Numbered from the stretch's first letter, positions 33,985 to 45,500 are shown. The stretch is DNA of 64,000 bases from Verrucomicrobiaceae bacterium (GCA_024232965.1 JACKQF010000004.1:62001-126000); one strand, 5' to 3'. The notes: a model not told the origin generated them from the letters alone. Program-made: numbers and translations.

Positions 33985-36441
33985 TCAATAATACTTCGCC
34001 AAACCCTTTTGCCAAATCGGTTTCAGGTCGGCTACGGCGACGTCGATGAGCGTCCCTGCGGATTGGGTGACGCGCAGCCAGCGCTCGCCGGTGGTCTCGC
34101 CGATAGGGGTGAGGCCGTGCTCGATGGCGGTGGAGAGGTGCTCGGGGGCGACCTCGACGAGGAGGCGCCCGGGGGTCTCGCCAAAAAGGATCTCCGCCAC
34201 GTTGCAGTCGTGATCTTTGGGTAGGCGATCCACTTCAACGTTGATCCCAGCTTTCCCGGAGAAGGCCATCTCAGCGAGCGCTACGGCGAGACCGCCTTCG
34301 CTGATGTCGTGCGTGCTGAGCACGGCACCTTTTTTCACCAACTCGTGGTAGCTGCGATAGGAATCCAGCGCGACCTGTTCGTCAAAATCCGGGGCGGCAT
34401 CTTTGCCGGCTCCACGGGTCCACTTGGCAAACACGGAACCGCGGAGACCTTGGCGCGTATTTCCGAGGATGCAGATTTTGCTGCCAACATGTCGCACAGA
34501 TGCACCGACGACATGCTTTGCGTCTTCCACCACGCCAAAGCCGCTCAAAAGCAGCGTGACAGGGATGGAAACTGGACCGTCATCGGTGATGAAGTAGTTG
34601 TAAAACGAGTCCTTGCCGGAGACGAAGGGTGCCTTGTAGATCGTGGCGGACTGGGCCATGCCCTTGGTGCACTCAATGAGAGCGCCGAGCTCGCGCTCGT
34701 TGTCCGGATTGCCCATGCAGAAGTTGTCCAGGATGGCGATGCGATCCGGATTCGCGCCGACAGCGACGAGCTGGCGAATGCACTCATCCACCACAGCGCG
34801 ACCCATCAGGCGAGGGTCGGTCTTGCCCCATTCTGGCAATAGCGCGCAGGCGAGCGCGACGAGTTTATCGCTGTTGTCCACCCGAACGACGGCCCCGTCC
34901 TGCGGTGCATCACCAGAAGCACCAGCGAGGGGCTTCAGAACGGTGTTGCCCTGCACTTCGTGGTCATACTCGCGAATGATTGGCTCGCGGGAAACGATGG
35001 AGAAATCGGCCAGCAGGACCTTCAGGCTCTGCGTCCAAGACTCCGGACGCACAGGGATCTGCGGGCTCAGATCAGGAGTAGCACGCCAGTGGGCGCGCAT
35101 CTCGCGGCGGGGAGCTTCGTGGAGTTTTTCAACGTGCAGGTCGCAGACCTTCTCGCCGTGATGCCAGACCTTCAGGCGCTGGGAGCCATCGGCTTTGGCG
35201 AGAACAAAAATTTCGGTCTCGAACATGGCGGCGAGACGCTCCAGTTCAGGCAGCGCGCTTTCTTGCACGGCCATGACCATGCGCTCCTGAGATTCGGAGA
35301 GAAACACATGCCAGCTATCCATGCCGGGCTCTTTCAGCGGGCAACGCTCCAGCCAGACATCGCCACCGGTTTCGTGCAGCATTTCGCCAGCAGCACTGCT
35401 GAAGCCACCAGCACCGCAGTCGGTGATGAACTCGATCAGCCCATGCTCGCGCGCGGCCAAGACGAAGTCAGCGACCTTCTTTTCTTCGATCGGATTGCCG
35501 ATCTGCACCGCCGTTTGGTCTTCCTCGTGACTGTCTGTCGTCAGCGATGCCGAAGAGAAAGTCGCCCCCTTGAGGCCGTCTTTCCCCGTGCGACCACCCG
35601 CCGCGACGAGGATGTGCCCAGGCTTCACCAACTTATCAATGTCCTTGATGGGGATGATCCCTGCGGTCCCGCAAAACACCAGGGGGTTGTAGATGAAGGT
35701 GTCATCAAACTGGATCGCACCGTTGACGGTCGGGATGCCCATACGGTTACCGTAGTCGCGAACACCGCGCACCACCCCACGCATGACCCCCAGCGGGTGG
35801 ATCACATCTTTGGCCTTGATGTTGGACTCCGCCGTATCAGGCGGGCCAAAGCAAAACACATCAAGGGAGGCGACCGGCTTGGCCCCCTTCCCTGCGCCCA
35901 AGATATCGCGAATCACGCCGCCGAGTCCGGTATTGGCACCGGCATAGGGTTCGATGGCACTGGGGTGATTGTGGGTCTCTACCTTGAGACAGACGGCCTT
36001 GTCGTCATCCAGCTTCACAAAGCCGGCATTGTCCTCAAAGGCGGAAAGCACAAAATCAGGCTTCTCCTCGCGGATCTTATCCGTGACGGCGCGGATGTAG
36101 GTCTTGAAAAGGCTATCCACGACCTCCTGCTGTCCATCAAGGGTGTGATAAATTTTTGCGTTAAAGATGCGGTGCTTGCAGTGCTCGCTCCAAGTCTGCG
36201 CGATGACTTCCAGCTCCACATCGGTGGGGTCGCGATCTTCGTCTTGGAAGATCTTTTGCACCGCCAGCATGTCTGCCCGGGAAAGCGACAGCTTCATCTG
36301 CTTGGAGATTTCCACCAGTTGATCCGCGATCAGATCGCGGACTGGGATGGTGCGGAAAGCCGCCCGCTCCGTGCGGGGGGCATTGGGGGGATTGGAGACG
36401 TCAGGTTGCAAGGGGCGAAGTGGGGTGGAGAATCCCTTCAT
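33985..36441 (-). CDS. purL: Phosphoribosylformylglycinamidine synthase subunit PurL
   Basis: Catalyses ATP-dependent amidation of FGAR to FGAM in de novo purine synthesis. It is 818 residues, a small-type PurL lacking its own glutaminase. Visible motifs are DPTDVELEVIAQTWSEHCKHRIF (about 75-97), KVETHNHPSAIEPYAGANTGLGG with the catalytic His, the Gly-rich GRTGKDGLKGATF, DCGAGGFSSAAGE and the second-half HDISEGGLAVALAEM. A PurS-like gene lies upstream on the same strand, beyond a gene on the opposite strand; purQ lies downstream after the toxin-antitoxin pair. This PurL resembles the deltaproteobacterial/PVC type that often carries a fused double PurS module, which here is separate. No Shine-Dalgarno sequence. 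Confidence 0.96.
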   Translation of the reverse strand: MKGFSTPLRPLQPDVSNPPNAPRTERAAFRTIPVRDLIADQLVEISKQMKLSLSRADMLAVQKIFQDEDRDPTDVELEVIAQTWSEHCKHRIFNAKIYHTLDGQQEVVDSLFKTYIRAVTDKIREEKPDFVLSAFEDNAGFVKLDDDKAVCLKVETHNHPSAIEPYAGANTGLGGVIRDILGAGKGAKPVASLDVFCFGPPDTAESNIKAKDVIHPLGVMRGVVRGVRDYGNRMGIPTVNGAIQFDDTFIYNPLVFCGTAGIIPIKDIDKLVKPGHILVAAGGRTGKDGLKGATFSSASLTTDSHEEDQTAVQIGNPIEEKKVADFVLAAREHGLIEFITDCGAGGFSSAAGEMLHETGGDVWLERCPLKEPGMDSWHVFLSESQERMVMAVQESALPELERLAAMFETEIFVLAKADGSQRLKVWHHGEKVCDLHVEKLHEAPRREMRAHWRATPDLSPQIPVRPESWTQSLKVLLADFSIVSREPIIREYDHEVQGNTVLKPLAGASGDAPQDGAVVRVDNSDKLVALACALLPEWGKTDPRLMGRAVVDECIRQLVAVGANPDRIAILDNFCMGNPDNERELGALIECTKGMAQSATIYKAPFVSGKDSFYNYFITDDGPVSIPVTLLLSGFGVVEDAKHVVGASVRHVGSKICILGNTRQGLRGSVFAKWTRGAGKDAAPDFDEQVALDSYRSYHELVKKGAVLSTHDISEGGLAVALAEMAFSGKAGINVEVDRLPKDHDCNVAEILFGETPGRLLVEVAPEHLSTAIEHGLTPIGETTGERWLRVTQSAGTLIDVAVADLKPIWQKGLAKYY

Positions 36442-36530
36442 GGCGAGGAAACGGCACCGGTCAACGGCGGACGTGACGGGAGGCCCCCGAAGATTGAGAG
36501 TTCACCTCCGTCAACGAGGCGGATCAGGTC

Positions 36531-37496
36531 TTGACGGGACTGCTTTTAGCGGGGTATTTAGCCCCCTGCACAACCGAAGGCCCCCATTTGAATGAGTCGT
36601 CCCACAAACAGCTCCAGATCGATTTCCGAACCGGAATACCGACCAGCTTCCGTGGTCAGCGAGTTACCGCTGACGAGTGGCTCCAGTGCGCTTACCTCAA
36701 CTCAAAGCGAGCGAGCCGAATCAAGGAAACAGCTCAGCAAGCTCCATCCAGGGAACAGGTTTCGGCTGATGTTTGGCTTGCCCTTATTGCCAGAGAATCG
36801 CTCCAGCGAGACGTCCCACTAGTCGATTTCAGTCGATTCGGGCTGCAAACGGACGAATTAGGCATGCTCTATTCCCCGACGGGCGAGCTCGAGCGTGTGG
36901 GCGAGGGCAAAGAAGCCACCGCCTGGCGCGACACCCAGACGGATGTCGTCTACAAATTCTTTGATCTCCGCGAGAATGGCCATCTGGGCCAGAAGCTGGA
37001 ACTCCGTGCCGATGAAGCCCACGGCTGCGCCGTCGAGTACGAGTCCGCCAAACTGCCCGACATCCTCGACAAACTGGCCGTCATCCATGAGGCAGGCGGG
37101 TGTCCCACCGAAATCGTCGGGCTGGCAGACACGGGTGACTTTCTCATCGCCAAACAGCCCTACTGCCTGCCGTACAAGGACATCGCCGCAGATCGAAAGC
37201 GCGCGGTCGAAAAAGCCAAAGCCGTCATGCCGACGGGAAGTTATCGGCAAACCCTGTGGGTCGTGTGGGCGCTGGGGCAGCCCTGGTTGCTTGGCGATCT
37301 CCACACCGGCAACATCATGCGGGATCACGCAGGCGCACCGCTGATCATTGATGCCCATCTCGGCAGGATTCCAGAGGCCTGGCTGCACACGCAGTTATCG
37401 CTCTCTCACGCCATTCATCGGGCGCAGACCTGGAGATCAACCAACATCCTACCCTCCACGGCAATGCTGACGGAGGGCTCGGATGACGAACTCTGA
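36531..37496 (+). CDS. Kinase-fold-like protein of unknown function
   Basis: A 321-residue frame with only TTG candidate starts (36531, or 36588 giving 302 residues). The N-terminal part contains two related segments (VTADEWLQCAYL, VSADVWLALIA). The C-terminal part resembles a small-molecule/protein kinase fold: VGEGKEATAW then VVYKFFDL (nucleotide-binding loop and Lys), FLIAKQPYCLPYKDI (hinge-like), GDLHTGNIMRDHAG (catalytic loop H-x-G-N) and PLIIDAHLG (metal-binding). It is transcribed against the flanking purine genes and looks inserted between purL and the PurS-like gene. Similar kinase-like domains occur in phage/plasmid polyvalent proteins, but no mobile genes flank it. Substrate is unknown. 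Confidence 0.72.
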   Translation: MTGLLLAGYLAPCTTEGPHLNESSHKQLQIDFRTGIPTSFRGQRVTADEWLQCAYLNSKRASRIKETAQQAPSREQVSADVWLALIARESLQRDVPLVDFSRFGLQTDELGMLYSPTGELERVGEGKEATAWRDTQTDVVYKFFDLRENGHLGQKLELRADEAHGCAVEYESAKLPDILDKLAVIHEAGGCPTEIVGLADTGDFLIAKQPYCLPYKDIAADRKRAVEKAKAVMPTGSYRQTLWVVWALGQPWLLGDLHTGNIMRDHAGAPLIIDAHLGRIPEAWLHTQLSLSHAIHRAQTWRSTNILPSTAMLTEGSDDEL

Positions 37497-37510
37497 CCCA
37501 CTAGCAGCCC

Positions 37511-37957
37511 TTAAGCGGCCTGACGCACTTCCCAGGTATGGATCGCTGGGTTGCAGACGTCGCGGACAAAGGGCTCGGGGCGTGCACCTTCGCCAAACAC
37601 GTAGATCCGACGGCGAAGCGTCAGCTTCTTCAGTTCAAAACCCGGGTTCTCCAGAGAGCGGTAGTAGTTCTGAATCATCTCCTTTTCCAAATCCAGTGCC
37701 CCGCCCTTCATGCCGAACTCCAGCTCAAAAGCACGCTTTTCAAACGCTGGCGTGCTGGCATCGCGGGAGGTCTGGCTGATCGCATCCACCAGCACGCGCT
37801 GGACAAAAGCCTCCAACGCCGCTTCATCGCCTTCAAATTCAAAGCGGTAAACCTGGGTTTCCCGGCAGGTCAATTTTTCCGCCAACGGCGCGTAGAGCAG
37901 CTTTTGGCAGTCGCTTTCGGATTCAAATTTGCCGAGGATTTCAAAGGATCGTGTCAC
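37511..37957 (-). CDS. PurS-like protein (two PurS modules)
   Basis: A 148-residue protein from a GTG start. Both halves look like PurS modules: RFEFEGDEAALEAFVQRVLVDAISQ in the first and FGEGARPEPFVRDVCNPAIHTWEV in the second match the 'E-G-x-x-E-x-L-x-x-L...NP-I-x-x-x-x-V' end of PurS. PurS forms the clamp joining PurL and PurQ. Deltaproteobacterial PurL proteins carry a similar double module fused at the N-terminus. Here it would be a free subunit, next to purL except for an opposite-strand gene. The match is from motif memory, not a search; the alternative is an unrelated small protein. Confidence 0.6.
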   Translation of the reverse strand: MTRSFEILGKFESESDCQKLLYAPLAEKLTCRETQVYRFEFEGDEAALEAFVQRVLVDAISQTSRDASTPAFEKRAFELEFGMKGGALDLEKEMIQNYYRSLENPGFELKKLTLRRRIYVFGEGARPEPFVRDVCNPAIHTWEVRQAA

Positions 37958-38104
37958 AGGAAGTCAGGTGTGAGGAGGTACTGCCACTCACGTAACCAAA
38001 AACCACCCCGACGCAACGGGCAAAAGCGGAAGAGTGACGCGGAAATTCGTCGATTTACTCCAATGCTCTTGCCGCAGTGGAGCATCATCGTCTAATCTGT
38101 CGCC

Positions 38105-38695
38105 ATGAAAATCACCCCAAGCGAGCTGAACGAAAAGATCGTCCAAATGAATGCCAACGGCGACCTATCGCCCCTGCTGGAGCTGACTCGGGAAATCAAC
38201 CAGGAGTTCGCCGAGTCGCACGACTGGAACGGGATGGATGCCTTTTATCGGGAGGCCATTCAGCAGGCGGTCGCACCAGAACGCTACTCCCAAATCCTTG
38301 AGACCACCTTTTCAGATTTTCAAGACTCCCTCCAAACAGCCCTGCAAGAGGCATGGGACAACGCGAAAAACAATCCTGAGGTCGTTGCCATCTACTATGA
38401 GTATGAGCAGGGCTTCTCCAGTTTTTTCCTGTGCACCACCTACGACGAAGATGACGGCTGGATCTGCGATCACGTTGAAACAGTGGATGGCCCCGATTAC
38501 CAAGACCCCGCCTTTGATGAGGAGATGGAGATGTTGGATGAAGTTCCAGCCTGCTACACCGTTGATGCCTACTCAGAGGCGCAAACCGTCAGCGCACTGG
38601 GGCGCGCGGCGCAAAGGGTGTCGATGGATTTTCCTCTTGCCTGTGCCATGCACGATAAGCCACTGATCTATCTCATCCACGGAGTCGTGGAATGA
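38105..38695 (+). CDS. Small soluble acidic protein, unknown
   Basis: A 196-residue protein with no signal or membrane segment. Its middle part (AIYYEYEQGFSSFFLCTTYDEDDGWICDHVETVDGPDYQDPAFDEE) is rich in aromatic and acidic residues, reminiscent of immunity proteins of contact-dependent or polymorphic toxin systems, but I recognise no family. The ATG at 38105 has no Shine-Dalgarno sequence; it stands alone and its stop is 60 bp from a convergent Imm11-like gene. Confidence 0.7.
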   Translation: MKITPSELNEKIVQMNANGDLSPLLELTREINQEFAESHDWNGMDAFYREAIQQAVAPERYSQILETTFSDFQDSLQTALQEAWDNAKNNPEVVAIYYEYEQGFSSFFLCTTYDEDDGWICDHVETVDGPDYQDPAFDEEMEMLDEVPACYTVDAYSEAQTVSALGRAAQRVSMDFPLACAMHDKPLIYLIHGVVE

Positions 38696-38758
38696 GCAAG
38701 AGTTGCAACGGCAGGGCCATGACACCCCTTGGTCAAATGTGACTCAGCCTTGCGGCTG

Positions 38759-39403
38759 TTAGAAGATCGCTTTGATCTCCGCGTCGGGATTGTCGGTGTC
38801 CCATCGCAAAACAAACTCCAGTCCCTTGTAGCCCTCCCGGCGGTAGATCGCCACGAAATCATCGTCTCGCTCTTCATCGGGAAAATGCACGGTGAAGATC
38901 TGCGACCGTAGGCCGCCACCCACTTTGAACAATCGATCCGTTGGCATCAAGGCGAGATCAAAACGGAGAAACTTGAGCATGTCCCGGACGGGGTATGACT
39001 TGCCGTCCTTCCATTCCAATTTTTGATGATAGATCGAGCCATCAACGTCCAGGCAACGATCCGTCCGCCAAAGATTGAGCACATGTGCAGGAGCATCATC
39101 TACGGTGACCGGGAGCAATTCACACGAACGTTCGATGTAACTCCGCAAGGGAGTCGTCTGGAGAAAGGTATCTGCCACGATCAACGGCACAGGCCCAGCA
39201 TTCCAAATATCCACCTTTCGGCGGGACTTGGCATCCGTACGCAACGGAACGGATCGCCAACTGTCCTTGAGCGAAGCTTCATTGCTGGAGCAGTCAATGA
39301 ACTGCATGACATACGGACTCTCTCCAGATTCACATTTCGGCAAATCAGGTGTGCGGAGGTAGCCGAACTTATCTGCGTCACCGGAGATTTGGAAAATTTG
39401 CAT
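38759..39403 (-). CDS. Imm11 (DUF1629)-like protein
   Basis: A 214-residue soluble protein. The N-terminal MQIFQISGDADKFGYL and the WRTDRCLDVDGS and FRFDLALMPTDRLFKV segments resemble Imm11/DUF1629 proteins, which neutralise toxins of polymorphic secretion systems or act in related roles. No toxin gene is visible next to it. A stem-loop lies between it and the giant gene upstream. The family call is tentative; this could be a free-standing orphan. Confidence 0.6.
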   Translation of the reverse strand: MQIFQISGDADKFGYLRTPDLPKCESGESPYVMQFIDCSSNEASLKDSWRSVPLRTDAKSRRKVDIWNAGPVPLIVADTFLQTTPLRSYIERSCELLPVTVDDAPAHVLNLWRTDRCLDVDGSIYHQKLEWKDGKSYPVRDMLKFLRFDLALMPTDRLFKVGGGLRSQIFTVHFPDEERDDDFVAIYRREGYKGLEFVLRWDTDNPDAEIKAIF

Positions 39404-39505
39404 GCGTGTATTGGTCCGTTAGCGCGAACCAAAAGGATCCACCCCTCTGGCGAGTCTATCGACAACTTTAGAACGACGAGCCCACCGCCTCTCTGTCCGC
39501 CAAAT

Positions 39506-39529
39506 GCCCACTGTCAGTAGACAGTGGGC
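39506..39529 (-). terminator. Stem-loop after the first giant gene
   Basis: GCCCACTGTC-AGTA-GACAGTGGGC is a perfect 10-bp stem with a 4-nt loop, about 42 nt past the giant gene's stop. The run of T after it on the minus strand is short (ATTTG), so terminator strength is uncertain. Confidence 0.55.
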
Positions 39530-39570
39530 GTTGGATCGGGGCAAGGCGAAGCGGATTGCTCGAATTGCAT

Positions 39571-42500
39571 CTACTTGCGGCGACGGCGCAGGCAGAGGCC
39601 GAGGAGGCCGAAGAACAGCAGCATCATGCGGCCTGGTTCTGGCACGCCACCCACGATGATGATCCCGTGGCTCGTCAGCGCAGACACATCCCAGCTCAGT
39701 CCACCCGACAGCGTCGGCAGATCGAGGTCACCGTAGCTGCCACCTGTCGTCGTCGCGCCAGGGGTATCAAAGGTCCCCGTCATCGCCGTCACCCAGTCAA
39801 ACAAGTTGAACATGTCACCTGCAGCAGGTGTCCAGCCGTTGCTCTGGATCAGCAACGATCCATCGCCAAACGCTCCGCTCGCGCGGTCGCCCAGGCTCAG
39901 TCCTCCAGTGGTCAAGTTGATGTAGTCGAGGTCGCCGTAACTTGCTGGAGCGACGTTGACGACACTGACAAGCCCGGGATTGGCTGTCAGGTAGTCGTCA
40001 AAGGTTTGCGTGCCGCCCAGTGCTACCCAAGTGCCGATCGGGCCATTGCTGGCATCCAGCGTCGGTGCAGTGATCGACATCTGGATCTGCGATCCGCTGG
40101 CGACGGTCACTCCACCTGCATTCGAGAACGTCATTGTCTGATTGCTCGTGGCACTGTCTCCCGCCACTCCTGGCGCAAGGATACCTGGGTTTGTCGCCGT
40201 TCCAATCTGCGTGCTGCCTGCTACCGTGGAGGTCAAGGATCCACCCGCGAGCACAGGTGCTCCGCCGAGTGTCGTCGATGGACCAGAGACCGTTACTACG
40301 CCTCCGCCCATGATGCTGCCGCTGGTGCCATTGCCCACTTGGAGTCGGCCTTCTTGCACCATCGTTGTTCCACGATAATCGTTCGCTGAGTTGGTGACCG
40401 TCACCGTGCCTGCTCCAATCTTCTGGATCGACAGCACATCTCCCGTTCCGAGCGTTTGATCCACCTCGGTGATCGGGCCAGAGAACACCACACCGTCGCC
40501 AGAGGCAATCGCGGAGGTCAGGCGCAGGTCTCGGACTTCCGAGATGCCTGCCTGGAGGTCCTGGAGCCTCATCAACCCTGCAAACAGGCTTGTGCCCGTA
40601 GTCACGAGATTGGATGCTCCCACCGTTGTCGTGCCGCTGCCATTGGTCGCATTCACATCAATGTCGTTGGCGACACTGAGCCCTGCGCTGTTTTGCAGCA
40701 CTGCCACGTCGGGATTCAGCACGTCCTCTCGGAAGCGGATTGGCTCCTGCGTCGTCTCATTGCGCACCACGATGTTTTCCTCAAACATGAACATCGTTTT
40801 ACCAGCATAGCTGCCACTGTTGACTGCAACCTGCGTTCCGTAGGTCATCTGGTTGGAGGTCTCAAAATCATCGGCACGGACCAGGTTCATCGTGCCTCCC
40901 GTGACACTCGTGATCATGTAGACCCCATTGCGCTCAGGATTGGCCTCTTCACCAGCAACGAGGATGCGTGTGCCGACATCGCCAGCGGTATACGTATTGC
41001 CATCGACCGTGCTATTCACTCCAATGAAGGCTCCAAAGCCAGTGGTCCCACCGGCATCCTGACCACCACTAGTCGCACTGGCGCCGTCGCCATTCGGATT
41101 GAAGGACCCACTACCCAAGATGCTGGTAAAGGTCGCACGATCCACTGCAGCGACCCCGTTGCTGGTCGCATCACCCAGGGCAATCCTATTGGAACCAGCT
41201 GCGGTGTTGTTTTCCAGGAGCACGGTCCCCGCACGAACCACCGTGCCACCGGCGATCGGTGTGCCAGAGGTGCCTGCAACCCCCGCGCCATAGCTATTGG
41301 CTGTGGTCAAGCGCAGCGATCCGCCGTCCACGACTGTCAGCGTGCCAGCACCGCTAACGGTGTTCTCGAGGCTCAACTGAGTTCCAGCCTTAGCTCCAGC
41401 GTATATGTTGCGGTCGAGCGTGACGGTGCCTGTGATCGCAGCATCGGAACCCGATGAGGTGATCGAAGCACTGCCCACGCTGTTCACATTCGCCACCGTG
41501 ATGTTGTTGGCGAAGCTTGGGGTGTTCTGCAGGTTCAACGCAGTGAAGTCATCCTCACCCGTGACCCCAGCCACGCCCAGCGTCACAGCGCCCGCACCGA
41601 GCTTGGCACCGGCGGCGACGTTTAGCGCGCCGTTGGCAACCTGCGTGTTCCAAGTTTGCGCACTGTTGTCTGTGAGTGCCAGCGTCTGCAAAGCTCCATT
41701 CCCATTGACTCGGAATGTGCCCGCACCGGTGATGGAACCCGCATAGACGGCATCTTGCGTGCGGTCAGCGCCGACGGTCAGAACCTCGGCTCCGCCAAAC
41801 ACCACATTGGCAGTAAAAGGAGTTGCCCCCGTGCTGGCGAGTGAACCAATGGTCTGGTCAAGGCTATTGCCTGCAAGCGTTCCAGAGACCGCTCCACCAG
41901 TGACGATGTGACGCGATAGCGGTGCCAGCGTATCGACTGCCCCACCCTGCAGCGTGCCTGCAGCGATATTGGTAACACCGCTGTAGTTGTTCTCGGCGTT
42001 GTTGAGTTGCAGAATACCATTGCCTGTCTTCCCAAAACCACCTGCACCAGTCACGATGCCAGCGATCTGCGTGGTCTGAGCGGCAGCAACTTCAATCGTG
42101 CCGCCCGCCGTGTCGAGCATGACGCCACGCTGAGCTGCCAGAGTGAAGCCAACCGTGGTGAGAAGCGTACCGCCTTTGAAGGTGATGTTGTCTGCGTCTG
42201 TGGAAAGCGGCAGCCAACCCAACGCGGAATCCATTTCTGCGCCGAGCTTACCCGCCTCGAGAATACTTCCGCCACGATAGCCGGAGCCTATTGTGGTATC
42301 GCCAATCGCCGTGACAGGAGTCAGCATCAACGTGCCGCTGCCGGTTTTATGAAGAGTGACGTTGCCATCAATCGTGCCGCTGTAGTTGGTATCAGTAGCT
42401 TGGTTGACGGTAAAGACATTGAAGTCAAAGGCACCATTATTGATGCTACCACCGGAACCCGTGAGTGCAGCGACTTCTTGGTTGTTTCCATTCATGTCGA

Positions 42501-45500
42501 ACATGGCGCTGGTAGCGTCCATGGTCAGAGTGGTGCCCACTGGTAGGCCATTGTTTTGGCCAATCTGCAGGATACCGTTCTCAATGGTCGTGCCACCCTG
42601 ATAGGTGTTGGCACCGTTGAGGAGAATGATGTCTTGCCCCATCTTTCGCAAACCACCGACCCCACTAATGACGCCGTCAATCTGGAGATAGGAACCACGC
42701 AGTGCAGGATCGGTCGGGTTATTGCCAGTCGTCGTGTTCTGCTTGCCCAAGTCATAGAAGGCATAGTCCCACAAACCGTTATTGCTGCTGGTCACAGGCT
42801 GACCAATCATAGAGTCGGACACCAGATTGATATTGATGCCGCTAGCAAGAGATTGGATGACGGCGACCTGATCCCAGTCGCGTGGCAAGTAGCCCATGAT
42901 CGAGCCCCCGTTCAGATTGATAGTCTGGCTGCCAGTCTGGTTGGCCATGATCTGAAGATTCACACCTGCCGGGAGGTTAACCGTTCCAGCCCGAGCACCA
43001 TCAATGGCCCAACGCTCGGACGAACCATACTGTTGATCCAGAGTGGCCAAAGGAGCCCATCCCGCCGTGGTAATTTCGAGAGCAGCACCTTCGCCGATCT
43101 GCGCTGTCACGGCAGCGGCACCGAGTGACCCGGGACTATTGACACGCACTGCACCCTCCCCAATGACGATATTCGTCACTCCATCGAAAGTTCCGCTAAT
43201 GTCGCCCAATGTGAGAACGCCATCCCCCACTTTGCGCAAGTTGTACAACCCCTGGTTGTCAATACCACCCGTGCCGTCACCAGCCCCGAGCTGGAAGCCC
43301 GTCGTGGAACCGGTTCCGTAGCTACCAGAATCGACACTGAGCATGTAGTGATCAAACATCGTCACCGTTCCGGTCCGGACGGTTGTGCGCGCTCCATCTG
43401 CCCGAAGGAACAGAGTGCCCTCTTGGCCAGTGCCTGCGACAGCGTTGGTGGTGAGCAAGTCAATAGCGGGAATCTGCTGCAGACGATCCGATCCTGGGGA
43501 GACATAGACCTGATTGACGTCCGTCACGGAGATCTTGCCACCCGCCCAGGTGAAGAGATCTGGAGTGCCGCTGTTGAAATTGTAACGAACTTCCGTGAAG
43601 TTTTGCACGTTGTCGTTATCCGCCATATGGCTCCCCTGGAGGAAGACCTCGCCCGTGCTCGGAGCACCAGGGGTATCAAAACGCAGGCTCCCGCCATTCA
43701 CCACCCAGTTGCCAGTGAATTGAGGCTGGTCACTTGAAATAATCAGTGCGTTGGTTCCCGACTTCGTTACCTGGTAGGCAAAGAGCTTGCCATTAATCTG
43801 AAGCGCACCGGCATTTGCCCAGATCAATGCTTCACCGTCGCCAAGCCCGGATGATCCAAAGTAAAGATCTGGATTCATGACATCCGTGTTTGCGGCAGCA
43901 ATGATACCACCGCTCCGGATCGTAATGCGGTTGTAGGATCCATCCGCACTTACGTTGATGCTTCGGCTGACGCGGAGAGCGTGAACATCGAGGTTAGCAC
44001 CAAGCGTCGCTGGATTCGCCGTCGCATCGAGAATTTCTGTCCCGTTATTCAAAGGAAGCACAGCACCATCGAGTGTAGTAGCAGCGGAGCTAATGTAGTT
44101 CGTGGGAGCACCACCCTGAGTGATGATCTGGAAGCCCGCCGTTGCATCATATTTGAGGAACTGGTTGTCTGATCGGCTAACGATCCACGGATCGACCATG
44201 TTATTGGTCACTGGCACTTGACCAACGCCAGTGCCAGCACCCGCACTGATGATGAAGCGATTCACGTTCGCGCTCGCCGTGGTGACTGCGGTGGTGTTTG
44301 CGCCCAGCAGTCCGGCATCATGACGCAGCATCAAAGTACCGTTACCCACCCGGCTGATGCCGGATGAAATCAACTCGGCAGCAGCAGCAGTGCTGCGGCG
44401 GACGACCACCTCCGAACCGCGTTCGATGCTGATGTCGCCGACAGTTTCACTGTTGAACGCGCTGGTACTGTTCCCACCCGCCATGTCAAGAACCGCCCCA
44501 TTGAGGGCGATCGCAGCGGTATCCTCCCAGCGACCTGCGGTGCCCGTGCCAGTGAATGCCGTTCCATTGTCGAAACGCAGACGAGAGCCAGGGTGCAATC
44601 TCCAGGTGTTGGTGTTCAGACCGCCTGTCGAATTCGCTGCAGTACCGGCAGCGCCTTCAATGCGGACTTCACCAAACACATCCACGTCACCGTATCCGAG
44701 CGAAGCACGCAGTGTTCCAGCGGAATTCCCACCCTGGAGGCTGAGCGGTGTGCCGCGGTAGCTTCCATCAATATTGCGGGATCGGGTAATCAGTGTTCCA
44801 GCATCGTAAGTGTTATTGGCGTTGGCCCCGATCACCACCGTGCCGTAACCATTGATGTTGTTCATGGAACCAATGATCGCCCGATAGGAACCTGCCAATT
44901 GGGCCGCACCTGCTGTGGAAGGATTCAGTGTCAGTGTGGAGGATCCGCCACCAAGGAGGAAATGCTCTCCAGTCGTTCCCCAAGGATCGAGGGAGTTGGC
45001 GCTGAGCGTGCCGCCGCTATGTGACCCTAGGAACCAGTTGCCGTTCTGGAAGCTGGCCATCGCCGGATCCGTCGCGAACGTTTGTCCATTGTCCAACGCC
45101 AACACACCATTGCCACTTCCTGTCACGGCAAAGCCGTTGTAAAAGGCAGATACCGTGGCGTAGCCGCTCGCGGCACCGATACCAAGAATCGGGAGGCTCA
45201 TCGGATTGGAGGCCCGCACTTCAGCGAGGCCTGACCCGGTTCCGAAGTTGTTCGTATTGTGAACACTGACGCCGCCAAAGGAGTGAACCAGCACCGAGCT
45301 TCCAACGCCGCCCAAGGTAGCATTCGCCTGATTCACACGGATCATCCCAGACTGAACATCAATCCTACCGGTCCAGTTGCTGTTGGCCACATTGTTGTCA
45401 AAAAGGATCTGATTTGAACCACTCTTCGCCAACACCCCGCCACCTTCCAGCGTATCACGCAGGAACAGAGCTCCAGAGTCAGTGAAATAGGTAGCGTTGT

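Noticed and set aside
40456..41457. Long open frames antisense to the giant genes, such as a 333-codon plus-strand frame
   Set aside because: They lie opposite a repeat-rich coding frame with biased codons, show no domain, and recur only because the same DNA is duplicated 15.2 kb away.
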